64,000 bases of DNA, taken from NCBI RefSeq assembly GCF_035594125.1, contig NC_087155.1, positions 9,164,192 through 9,228,191 of the forward strand, given 5' to 3'. Shown piece by piece: positions 1 through 9,669 of the stretch. Position numbers and translations under genes: made by a program. This DNA is from Scylla paramamosain. Its lineage: Eukaryota > Arthropoda > Malacostraca > Decapoda > Portunidae. Every line of letters starts with the position of its first letter. Position 1 is the first letter of the stretch. The notes beneath the pieces are model-generated. The model ran no database searches. It was given only the letters and a program-made list of their open reading frames with translations, and had not been told where the DNA came from.

Positions 1-544
1 AAGGTGCAATTGAAATTTTCAAAATTTACTTCAGTACATACCTTGAGTCTCATCCTTGGTTGACACTTTATTTCAGACTAATTTGCATTTATTTTATTTT
101 TTTTTGTAACTGAAGGCCCTTTGTGTAATGAATCACATTCTTTATGGTCACTTTTTACCTCATCTCCTTTCTGAAAAAAAAACAAAAAAATACAGGAAGG
201 CTAAATGAAAATGGGTAAATTTAGTGAGGTATCTGAGAGATCCCATTGCCTCTGACAGTAAATGGAAACTCGGTCTGACTTGTCTAATCTTCCAGTTATG
301 GATACCTTTGCTTAGGCTTCTATTTTCCTTTCATTATCAAACAGCCTTGCAGGGACCAGAAGGTATATTGCTGCATGTTTTCTGCTATATTCTGTTGAGC
401 TTGATTTTACTTTTTTTGGGGACATCCAGTTCTTATTCTGTATTCTATATAGATACTCTAAACTATTTCATTTTTTACATCTTTCCAAACATTGTTATTT
501 TATATCCATTAACATTCATCTTCAACTTCTGCCTTCTATAAATT

Positions 545-720
545 ATTTATCTATCTATATACTAGGCTGACAATCCCCACATGATGTATCCCAGACAAAA
601 TATCACACTCCTAGACACATTGACAATCTTAGACCTGTTGGCCTCTGGTGGAAAGGGATGGTCTCATAGAACACTGTACTACACTCTGAGAGCTTAGGCA
701 TAGCACAGCTGGACACACGT
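545..720 (+). repeat. Dispersed repeat starting with (TATC)n and an AGGCTG motif
   Basis: Begins CTATCTATATACTAGGCTG and continues into a run of C/A-rich sequence. The same opening (CTATCTATACACCAGGCTG) occurs at 35923-36003 in PC intron 16, so it is a dispersed family with a microsatellite at its 5' edge. The right border is uncertain. Confidence 0.5.
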
Positions 721-2337
721 TCATACCAAGGCCTGAGTCACACCATAAACTGGTTTACCCCTTCCTCTTCATGATATGTTTCCTACCCATTACTACTCCA
801 ATCCTGAGACCCCAGCAGATGCATGCTACTTTCTACAGTGTACCTTGCACCCTAACTAGGCCCATACACCAATGTGTCCTGCCAGATGTGCCCACACCCA
901 TTCCCAGGGGTTAACAAGACCGTATCATTTTCATATATTCACCACTGTCATTCTCCATTCACCTCTATCATGTTTGCTATCATGCTTGCTGCAGTCATTC
1001 TTCTCTCATTCAGTGCTCTCTTCATGCAGCTATCCACTCCAGATGAGGCCTTCCTTTTTAACCTTCTGCCGTGCACATTTGACCTAAATGTTTTCTTTGC
1101 TACATGCTCAAACCATCTGATCACACATACTGATTTACCTATTCAGCCAACTCTTTTAGAATACCAGTCCTTTTTACTTTCTCACTTCTTATTGTGTCCC
1201 TTTCTGTTGCCCCACACATACTCCTAAAACAGTTTCCATAACATTTTATGGTTTCTTCTCCATTAATCCCATCTTCATTGTTTCATTACAATACAGCATA
1301 GTGAGAACCACTATTCCCTCGTATAACCCTCTACAATCTCCCTCTGCAATCTACACACTTTACTTAAAACTTACTGGTTGTAGCACTGCCACCACATACT
1401 AGTATAATTGCTGTAAGGTTTATTCATGATTGGCTGCTCGTTGTTGCATCTATAGAGCTATAGGTATAAAGAAAAAATATGATCTAAGAAGATGTTGACT
1501 GTGGAATAGGCATGATTTATTAAAACAGTACAGAAATTTAGAAACTTTCAAGAAATGTAAAGACTGAAGTACACTGTAATAATGCTTGGGACCAATAGTG
1601 CTATACAGTCAATGGACAATGTTTGGGGAGGGAACTCGGCAAATGTGTTTTAGGAAATAACTTGTCATTTCAATCTGAAATTTGAGCTATTTTAGGTTTG
1701 ATTGGATGGAGTTTATTTGGTACATTAGTCCCTGGCAGACTGCTGGTGTTTACAGAATGGATGGGATAATAGGGTTACTATCTTACCCAGGAACAGATTG
1801 GAAAGGCAAATGCAGTGCATTACTAAGTGAACAACAAAAAGGTGCATTGAAAATGCATTTGGCTTGATATTCTTATCACTAGCATTAGATAAACAAAGGT
1901 TCTTTTCTGTTGATGGAATATGTTATTACTTAGAAAAGAGAATTAGGTCAATGAAAGCCAGAGGGTAAGACCATAGATTTGTTAATGAAGCTTATCATTC
2001 CAAGACAACATTTATCACTGATATACATAAGTTGACAGTAAGGTTGATGACACTGTCCTTCTAGAACTCAAAGCTACATGCAGTTGTAAGTTTATGAAGG
2101 GATTTGTCACGGATTAAAACTTATTGCTTCGCTCACACCACAACACTACGTCCACTAGCCCAATCTGGTATTACTTACAGGAAGACATAGTACTAATTAC
2201 AACTGGACTTGTAAGCAATACCATTTGCTACCAGTACTTTTGTCAGCATTACTGCTGATATATTTCTCAGGAGCTAAGTACTAAGTAATATAATAATTTT
2301 ATAATTGCTTTTATGATTAAAATGTGGACTAAAAGTC

Positions 2338-2456
2338 AGTTAATAATTTTTGCTGCAGTATTAATATGTATACAACAGACCATATAAGTCATCAATAGTT
2401 AATAATTTTTGCTGCAGTATTATGTATACAACAGACCATATAAGTCATCAATAGTA
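2338..2456. repeat. Two-copy tandem duplication, ~59-bp unit
   Basis: AGTTAATAATTTTTGCTG and the following ~40 bases occur twice in direct succession; the second copy lacks three bases. Not a microsatellite. Confidence 0.9.
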
Positions 2457-2524
2457 AGTGGCAGTGTCTTTATAGGTATTCTAATAAGTGATTTTCTATA
2501 ATTTTCTTATACTGTTCATTATTT

Positions 2525-2526
<2 letters not shown>

Positions 2527-2577
<51 letters not shown>
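2527..2577. repeat. (CA)n microsatellite
   Basis: Uninterrupted CA dinucleotides over 51 bp. Confidence 0.98.
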
Positions 2578-2579
<2 letters not shown>

Positions 2580-2980
2580 CATAGGCTTTTACTGATGAGA
2601 GAGCTGTTAGTCCTTCAAGTAAGATGGGGTGTGTGGTATGTGAAAGGTCTCAGATTTATCCAAAGATCAGACTATATTTATTATATCTAAGTTCTCTCTG
2701 GGAGGGTATAGCTGATAATTATGACTCCAGCATGTGACCCTAAGACCATGGATAAATAACAGTAAAATCATTTTAGCAGACTGAGCAGTCACAAAAAAAA
2801 AACAAAGAAATTACAATAAAGTGTTTCCTTGATTTATTTCTTAACACTGATCAAGACATCCTATAAATCATGCAAAGTTATTTAAATAATTTTTAAAATC
2901 ATACACTTGTAACAGCTTTCGTTATGAGAGCTTTCCATATGACCATATCTTTCATATTCTACCATGAAACACTGGTAAAT

Positions 2981-3049
2981 CTTCTTTGCTCTGTATTGCC
3001 TTGTTTGTGAATAACTTCTTTGCTCTGTATTGCCTTGTTTGTAAATAAC
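2981..3049. repeat. Two-copy tandem duplication, 34-bp unit
   Basis: CTTCTTTGCTCTGTATTGCC plus 14 bases repeated at 2981 and 3015 with one mismatch. Confidence 0.9.
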
Positions 3050-4272
3050 TGAAAGTATTTGAGGTGTGTTGTATACATATTCCTTCCTACAAGAGCAGAA
3101 ACATGATGAATAGTATTTTGAGGTTTATGATACGTTGATATTGTTGGATAACGTTCTTATGGTCATAATCGTTTTGATTCAAGGCAGTCATGTAGTCATG
3201 GAAGAAAAGACATTGTGGTCAAGAAAATGAAGGTTGCAAACTTGGCATTCAAGACAGGAAATTAACAAAGGACAGTGTATTATAATAAATTATGTAAATT
3301 GTGGAATGTTAATTGATGAAAAATTTATAAACAGAGAAGGTGTTGCTCAAATCAGACCTAACCTTATGTTTTATGGAAGAATCATTTAAGGCTGTCGTGT
3401 TTCGGGATCACATCAGAATTATAGGACTAATAATTCATTTAAGCTATCAGGAAACTATTTTCACAGCAGTTCCTAAACACCAATCACAGCACATAAAGGA
3501 CTAACCCACCACAGTCAGGTAGGCTAAATTCCTCTATAGGTTAATTATTGTGTCATACTTTTAAATATCTCTTTACAGATTTCACAATATTAACTTTTAT
3601 TGTTATACAGGTATAAGAAAAAAATCTTTTACAACAATAAAAACATGGAACATTTTTATTCTCAATATCTAAATATTAATCAGCAAACCCAGTAATTTGG
3701 GGTATCGGATTTTATTGCAAGATTGTAATGTAGCTCATGTTCATGTGTAACTCTACATATATATAATCAGGTATGTTTTTTTGTTTTTTTTTAAGGAACC
3801 CAAGAGTGACATTATTAACTGAGAATTTGTCCCAATATGAACTACCAACAATACTGATATCTTAGTTTATCCATCACATCCTCCAAAGCTGTACTGATGT
3901 AAAAGAATTGTACTCCTTAAAAGGGAAGTCTGATTCTTCATGATGATGTTAGTCCAAATTTCTAATAACTAGGGAGTAAATTATATTGAATGGATTTCCC
4001 CAACATCTATGGAGATGAAGATGTTTGATACAACATATTAACACACTTTAGAATAAGAGTACAAGTTCTCAGAATTATTATTGATGTACTGTGCATCCCA
4101 GCCAGGAGTATGTAAATAATGCATAAAATGTGAAGTAGCTGATTTCAAGAATGGAATGTGCAGGATCATTTTGATACTATGTATTTACTGCAGGTAATAG
4201 CAACAATATATGCAAGGTATGAAATTCAGTCTGGTCTTTATTTACAAGTTTAGATAATTTATATAACTTAGT

Positions 4273-4370
4273 ATAAGTCACTTGCATATATAATTATAGT
4301 TACAATTTAATATAGTGAAAATAAGTCACTTGCATATATAATTATAGAGTTACAATTTAATATAGTGAAA
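4273..4370. repeat. Two-copy tandem duplication, ~48-bp unit
   Basis: ATAAGTCACTTGCATATATA at 4273 and 4321 start near-identical units; the second has a 2-bp insertion. Confidence 0.9.
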
Positions 4371-4577
4371 GTATAATGCAGTCTGTACATGAAGAGAAAT
4401 GGCATGGAACCAAAGAGTGTACTATTACAACTTCTCTCTGAAGAACTGCAGTGTTTGTTCATGTGAGGGACTTTGGATCACAAGCACACATGACAAGCTC
4501 CTCATAAAAGGCAGACTAGGCCAAGAGGAGCTTGTCCCATACATACTTGCATTGGGAAGCATTATTTCATCATAGCA

Positions 4578-4578
<1 letters not shown>

Positions 4579-4609
<31 letters not shown>
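4579..4609 (+). repeat. Poly(A) run
   Basis: 31 consecutive A. No clear retrotransposon body was recognised next to it. Confidence 0.9.
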
Positions 4610-4611
<2 letters not shown>

Positions 4612-5051
4612 AATACAAAAATACTCAAAAATTGAATAGCTACTAAGTTCAAAATAACAAAGTTTGGGATATTCAGTAAGGCTTGGAGGCGTGGCAGCTT
4701 CATGCATTTGCTATGCTTGGTGAAGGATAAGGAATGCGGTCCCATCTAATGTACACATGAACCTCAGTAGTTGGTGTGTGGAGAACCACTTGTGTGCTGG
4801 GAAGCTGGGGTGGGCAGAAAACAGCACCACACCACTTGTGCTTATAGCCTTGAAGAACTGAATGAGATATTTCTGTGCTGTCCTGGAGTCTGAAAGCCAA
4901 TATCCATTATAAGACAATATATTTTGAATAATGTATACTGTAATTACTGGTTTGACATTTTTATTAATTTAGTCAACTTTTCAAGAACAAGTGAATATGA
5001 TTTTTTACATTTTTAGAAGATTTTGCACCAGTAATGTAAAAGGTTTCTTCA

Positions 5052-5093
5052 CCGTCAAAAGATCAAAGGTAACGTCAAAAGATCAAAGGTAAC
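5052..5093. repeat. Two-copy tandem duplication, 20-bp unit
   Basis: CGTCAAAAGATCAAAGGTAA occurs twice back to back without mismatch. Confidence 0.92.
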
Positions 5094-5267
5094 TAGAAAT
5101 AATGTACTTGATTGTGGCAAACAGCAGAAATCAAATGAACTCAAAAAAATTATCATTCTAAATAAACTTCATACATGTATGTGTGTGTACACAATTTTCA
5201 AAAAGAGAAATTTGTTGGACCATATTTGTCACTGAAATCATTGTAATAATGTGTTGTCGTTAATGAA

Positions 5268-5549
5268 ATCTGTGTCATTCACCTACAGTCATCTGCTGGT
5301 CTCCCAGCCAACCATTCCACTATGGAAAGAGCTCAGAGCTCATACTGACCTATCTTTAGATAGGACTGAGACCACACACACCACACACACTGGGACAGCA
5401 AAGTCACAACCCCTTGGGTTACATCCTGTACCTATTTGCTGCTAGATGAACAGGGGGTACACATAGAGGCTCACCCATTTGCCTTGCTGTGTCTAGAACT
5501 TAAACTGGGGCCTTCTTAGTTGTGAGTCAAGCATGCTGACCACTACTAC

Positions 5550-5551
<2 letters not shown>
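5268..5551 (-). mobile_element. tRNA-derived SINE, copy 1
   Basis: On the minus strand the element starts just after an (AC)n tract with a tRNA-like head: TAGTAGTGGTCAGCATGC resembles a pol III A box and D arm, followed by CTCACAAC at the anticodon position and a decayed B box. The body shares motifs such as TCATTCACC, GAGCTCAGAGCTC-like and GGGTTACATCC with the copy at 62343-62613. The tRNA-Val likeness is inference from the A-box region. Confidence 0.7.

Positions 5552-5590
<39 letters not shown>
5552..5590. repeat. (TG)n microsatellite joining LINE and SINE
   Basis: 39 bp of TG. On the minus strand it is (AC)n between the 3' end of a LINE family 1 copy and the 5' head of the SINE. Confidence 0.97.
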
Positions 5591-5592
<2 letters not shown>

Positions 5593-6441
5593 ACCTAGTT
5601 GTATTTACCTAGTTGTATAGTACAGGGTCCGAGCCAAAGCTCAATTAGTCCGGTCTCCATACCCGAATTTGTCCAATCTCTCTTTAAACATGTGCACACT
5701 CTTTCCCACAACCACCTCTTCTTTTAAGTTATTCCATATTTCAACCGTTCGATGCGGAAAGCTGTATTTCTTAATATCTCCCAAACAATGACCCTTCTTT
5801 AATTTCTTCATATGTCCCCTTGTACGTCTATCTCCTTCCTCCACTTTTACAACTAGGTCATCTCTGTCTATCTTCTCCATGCCATTTACTAATTTGAACA
5901 TTGTTATCAGGTCTCCTCTTTCCCTTCTTTCTTGCAGTGTTGATAATCCAATTTCTTCCAGTCTTTCCTCGTAACTTAGGTCTTCCAATTCAGGTATCAT
6001 TTTCATAGCTGTTCTTTGTATCCTTTCCAATTTCCTTATATCTTTCTTCTTGTGTGGAGACCATACCACTGCTGCGTATTCCAGTTTGGGGCGTATCATG
6101 TGTGTTATGGTTTTCTTCATCATTTCTTTGTTTAGGTAATTAAATGCCACCCTGATATTTGCTAGCAAATTATATGTAGAGCCAAATATTCCAATGATGT
6201 GTTTTTCTGGTGATAGTGTGTCTTGAATTATTACTCCCAAATCTTTTTCTTCTTTGCTCTTTGGTATTGTGATTCCTCCCATCTTATACTCCCATGAAGG
6301 TCTCCTTTTACTTCTTCCCATCTCCATTACATGGCACTTCTTTTTTATATTGAATTCTAATTTCCATTGTTTACTCCATTCATAAATTCTATCAATATCC
6401 CTCTGTAGTTCCTCACAATCCTCTTGGTTCTTTATTACTTT

Positions 6442-6443
<2 letters not shown>
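5591..6443 (-). mobile_element. LINE family 1, 3' part of reverse transcriptase ORF
   Basis: An open frame (stop at 5641) encodes about 265 residues of a CR1/jockey-like non-LTR retrotransposon: LEYAAVVWSPHKKKDIRKLE, RIQRTAMKMIPELEDLSYEE, RRERGDLITMFKLVNG, and a C-terminus with FPHRTVEIWN. This is the region after the reverse transcriptase palm. The 5' end is truncated and abuts (CA)n. The 3' UTR ends ACAACTAGGTAAATACAACT-type followed by (AC)n. The best-preserved LINE frame in the window, but still partial. Confidence 0.88.

Positions 6444-6485
<42 letters not shown>
6444..6485. repeat. (TG)n microsatellite between two LINE copies
   Basis: On the minus strand, (AC)n following the ACAACTAGGTAAA end of the LINE at 6494-7060 and preceding the truncated 5' end of the LINE at 5591-6443. 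Confidence 0.97.
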
Positions 6486-6487
<2 letters not shown>

Positions 6488-7058
6488 TTTTTACCTAGTT
6501 GTGAGATGCAGGAAAAGAGCCACATTTAGGCTTGTGCTGTCCCATCTCTGTCCCATCTCTATATTTCTTAGCATCTAACTTTGCCTTGAAAAAATTCATT
6601 AATTGTTTTTGGAAACAATCTCTCCATTGAGTTTGTTCCAAGCTGTTATACATCTATGTGGAGAGCTATATTTCTTGGTCTCTTCTGTATGTGCTCTTTT
6701 TCATATTCTTGCGATGTCCTCTATCACATGCAATCCTGATCAGTAAGTCTTCTCTATCGATCTTTTGCATTCCCTCTTGGATTCTGTATATTGCTATTAG
6801 GTCTCCTCTCTGCCTTCTTTCTTCCAGTGTTATTAACCCTAAGTCTTTACTCTTTCTTCATATGGGAGGTTGCTCAGTCTTACTGTCTTTTTGTTGTAGC
6901 TCTTTGTATTCTTTCTAGCTTTCTGATTTCTTTGTTTAGTATGGAATATGTAGTGTTGGTGTGGTTACCAAATCTTGGTTGTATCATTGATGTTATCAGT
7001 TTCTTGATCAGATCTTCATACAGATATGTTAAGGTTGTCCTTATATTTCTGAGCAGGT

Positions 7059-7060
<2 letters not shown>
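6486..7060 (-). mobile_element. LINE family 1 fragment, 5'-truncated and decayed
   Basis: The minus strand encodes YNLLRNIRTTLTYL and IRKLERIQRATTK, homologous to the neighbouring copy, then a frame-broken C-terminus and a 3' end ACAACTAGGTAAA. It begins directly at the (AC)n/(TG)n tract at 7062. Confidence 0.8.

Positions 7061-7061
<1 letters not shown>

Positions 7062-7132
<71 letters not shown>
7062..7132. repeat. (AC)n microsatellite
   Basis: 71 bp of AC at the truncated 5' border of the LINE copy at 6486-7060. Confidence 0.98.
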
Positions 7133-7134
<2 letters not shown>

Positions 7135-7690
7135 AGGGCAGGACAGAGCAGAGAAAAGGAGGTTCTGTTGGAGGGTCATGGATGTGAGGTTATATAGAAG
7201 TGTTACCTCAAGCCAAGGAGACAGGAAATGAACTGAAGGTGTTATACACAAAAAGTTAATGTGTTAATTTCATTGTAGCTGGAGTTGAATGACAAAGAGA
7301 ACACAAACTGTACATGATGGGAATAGTTGAAACAAAGTTAAGTGATAAATAAGTGTTCCTGGATATTGGCAGTGGGAAATAAAACATATGGAGGAAGGAC
7401 AGGAAACAAAAATGAGGAGGGGGAGTAGTAAGGAAAGACTTGAGAGTTGAAGAAGTTAGATATGGGAAAGGAATTGCTGAGATGATACAAGTGGGGATGA
7501 AATGAGAAGGAAAAAGGAGAGATTTTACTGTGGTGAAAGTTTCACCTAATACAAGATCCTAGAACAATGAAAATTATAAGTTGATGATGGACACAAGTGA
7601 GGGAATGGCAGAATTTATTAGCAGAAGTGACAACAATGTTGGGAGATTTTTAATTGTAAAAAGGTGTGTTGGGAGCAGTGGACAAAAGGA

Positions 7691-8149
7691 GGTGAAAGAT
7701 TATGGGGAAATATGTAACTAAAGATGGCAATGGACAACACACTGACACAGTGGGTCAAAGAAAAAACAAGATTTCAAGGGACTGACAAACCATCAAGATG
7801 GGATCTAGTGTTTATTAAAGATAGTTAGAAATAATAGAAAGCATGAAATGTAAAAGCCCACAAGGAAAAAGTGGTCACTTAGTTATTGAGTTGATATTAA
7901 ATGAAAGAAGTGAAGTGGGGGTGAAAGATTATGGGGAAATATGTAACTAAAGATGGCAATGGACAACACACTGACACAGTGGGTCAAAGAAAACACAAGA
8001 TTTCAAGGGACTGACAAACCATCAAGACGGGATCTAGTGTTTATTAAAGATAGTTAGAAATAATAGAAAGCATGAAATGTAAAAGCCCACAAGGAAAAAG
8101 TGGTCACTTAGTTATTGAGTTGATATTAAATGAAAGAAGTGAAGTGGGG
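7691..8149 (+). repeat. 229-bp tandem duplication inside a LINE
   Basis: GGTGAAAGATTATGGGGAAA starts at 7691 and again at 7920; the two 229-bp units differ at only a few positions. It duplicates the end of the endonuclease domain, so it postdates insertion or was already present in the source copy. Confidence 0.93.
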
Positions 8150-8232
8150 AAAGCAAAAGAGCACAAAATTGGGAGATACATTTACAGTAAAGTAAATTTT
8201 ACACCAATGAGGAAGTATTTTGAAGAAGCTTG

Positions 8233-8863
8233 TTACCGCCAAGTGGGTGAAAGAAGTTGTTGTTGTGCAAGCGAGTTTGTCAATGAGGAAGGAAAGGACC
8301 TGGAGGTCAGGGCAAGGACCAAGATGAGACCTTAGTCAGCGAATTCCTTGTACAGTTGGTGTTGAGGTACTGTTGATGTAAGGAGTTGAAGGATGCTTGT
8401 TATGACATGAGGCTAAGATGAGGGCCGGCCTTATCGCCATCGCTAATGGATAACGATGGACAGGGTAGGAACCCAGGCAGTAACTGAAGACAATAGGGAC
8501 ACTTTGCTGAGGACACTCGTGCAGGGAGGATGTGTGTTGCTGCAGAGACAGAAGTAGACAGACCTACCTATAGCACCTGTCAGGTCAGAAAGGGCATGTG
8601 CATTACTTAATGATTACCCCAAGACCCAAACACGTAAGTGCAACAACTGTCTGTGTAAGAATACATTATCCTCCCATAAGTAACGTGCAGAATCATACCT
8701 TTATTACACAAATTAGCCATATAGAATATTGTCTATAATCATTAATGTATGTCTTCAGGTTTTGACTGAATTCAAGCGGATCCAGCTGGATTCAATCGGA
8801 TTCAATAAATGATTCGTGTCATCATGTGGGTCTGAAATAACCTTCACCGCCTGCTGGCGGTAA
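8233..8863. mobile_element. Non-autonomous DNA element with TTACCGCCA terminal repeats
   Basis: The ends are TTACCGCCA...TGGCGGTAA, with further inverted similarity (GTGGGTGAAAG against CAGGCGGTGAAGG). LINE protein homology stops at the left end (YFEEAC) and resumes just after the right end (VEEKWMSLPKIYNEG), confirming insertion. Flanks GAAGCTTG and AAAGCATG could be a diverged 8-bp target duplication, or the TA inside the ends could be the duplication. No transposase is visible. Confidence 0.65.
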
Positions 8864-9669
8864 TAAAGCATGACTAGAGTAATTTTAATGAAGTGCAGAG
8901 AGTAGAGGAGAAATGGATGTCTTTACCTAAGATTTATAATGAAGGAGTCAAGAGATATGTTCCCAAAATGGGGAATAGAGAGATTGCTAATAAAGTTTGG
9001 TTTGCAATGTGAAATAGCAAAAGGTAAAAGTGATATAGCTTGGAATAAGGGCAGAAAAAGTAAAAGACAAGACCTATGGGCTATAAATACAAACAAGCAA
9101 GAAATGACAATGTAAAAAAATATGACAAAAGAACAAAGGAGCTTTGAAAAGAAAGCAATAGATAGTTATAAAAGACCATCCTAGGTTATTCTACTACAGA
9201 TATGGTAACAGGAAGTTGAAAAATCAGGAAGGTATTAATAATAAACTTAGGGTTGAGGGTGAGAAGTATGAAGATGAGGCAGTAATGGCAGAAGTTATGC
9301 ACAATTCTTTTCAGTGTTCACAAGAGAAAGTGAACTTAGAGGACATGAATGGGTGGAAGAACATGGTGGAAGAAGTTAGTTACAGTCCAAGAAGTGAGAA
9401 AAATAATGGAGGGGCCTGTTAGTGTGTTAAGTTGGATCCTGAAGGAATGTAGCAAACAACTGGCTGAGAAGGTACATAGTGTCATAATGAGCTCATTAGT
9501 TAATGGTAAAAATGAAGAGAGGAGAAATTATTCCAATTTATAAAGTGGGATGTCAGGAAGAATTGTTGAATTATAGACCAGTGTCCTTGACAAGTGTGGT
9601 TGCTAAGATTTGTGAAAGAATAGTTAAAGATAGGTGGATAAAGTACCTAGAAGACAAGAACAGATTGAC

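Larger units (their letters stand above)
1..5267. other. Intergenic sequence without a recognisable gene
   Basis: AT-rich sequence. Open frames here are short and show no recognised protein family. It contains a dispersed repeat near 545, a (CA)n tract, a poly(A) run, and four short two-copy tandem duplications listed separately. Confidence 0.6.

Noticed and set aside
872..1227. Overlapping frames of 71 and 117 codons
   Set aside because: Low-complexity, no family resemblance, and two frames open together, typical of noncoding sequence with few stops.
2338..2456. Direct repeats as a CRISPR-like array
   Set aside because: Only two adjacent copies without spacers, in a eukaryotic context; a plain tandem duplication.
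5641..6525. 294-codon minus-strand frame as a host gene
   Set aside because: The N-terminal His-Thr run is translated (GT)n, and the rest is the C-terminal part of a LINE reverse transcriptase.
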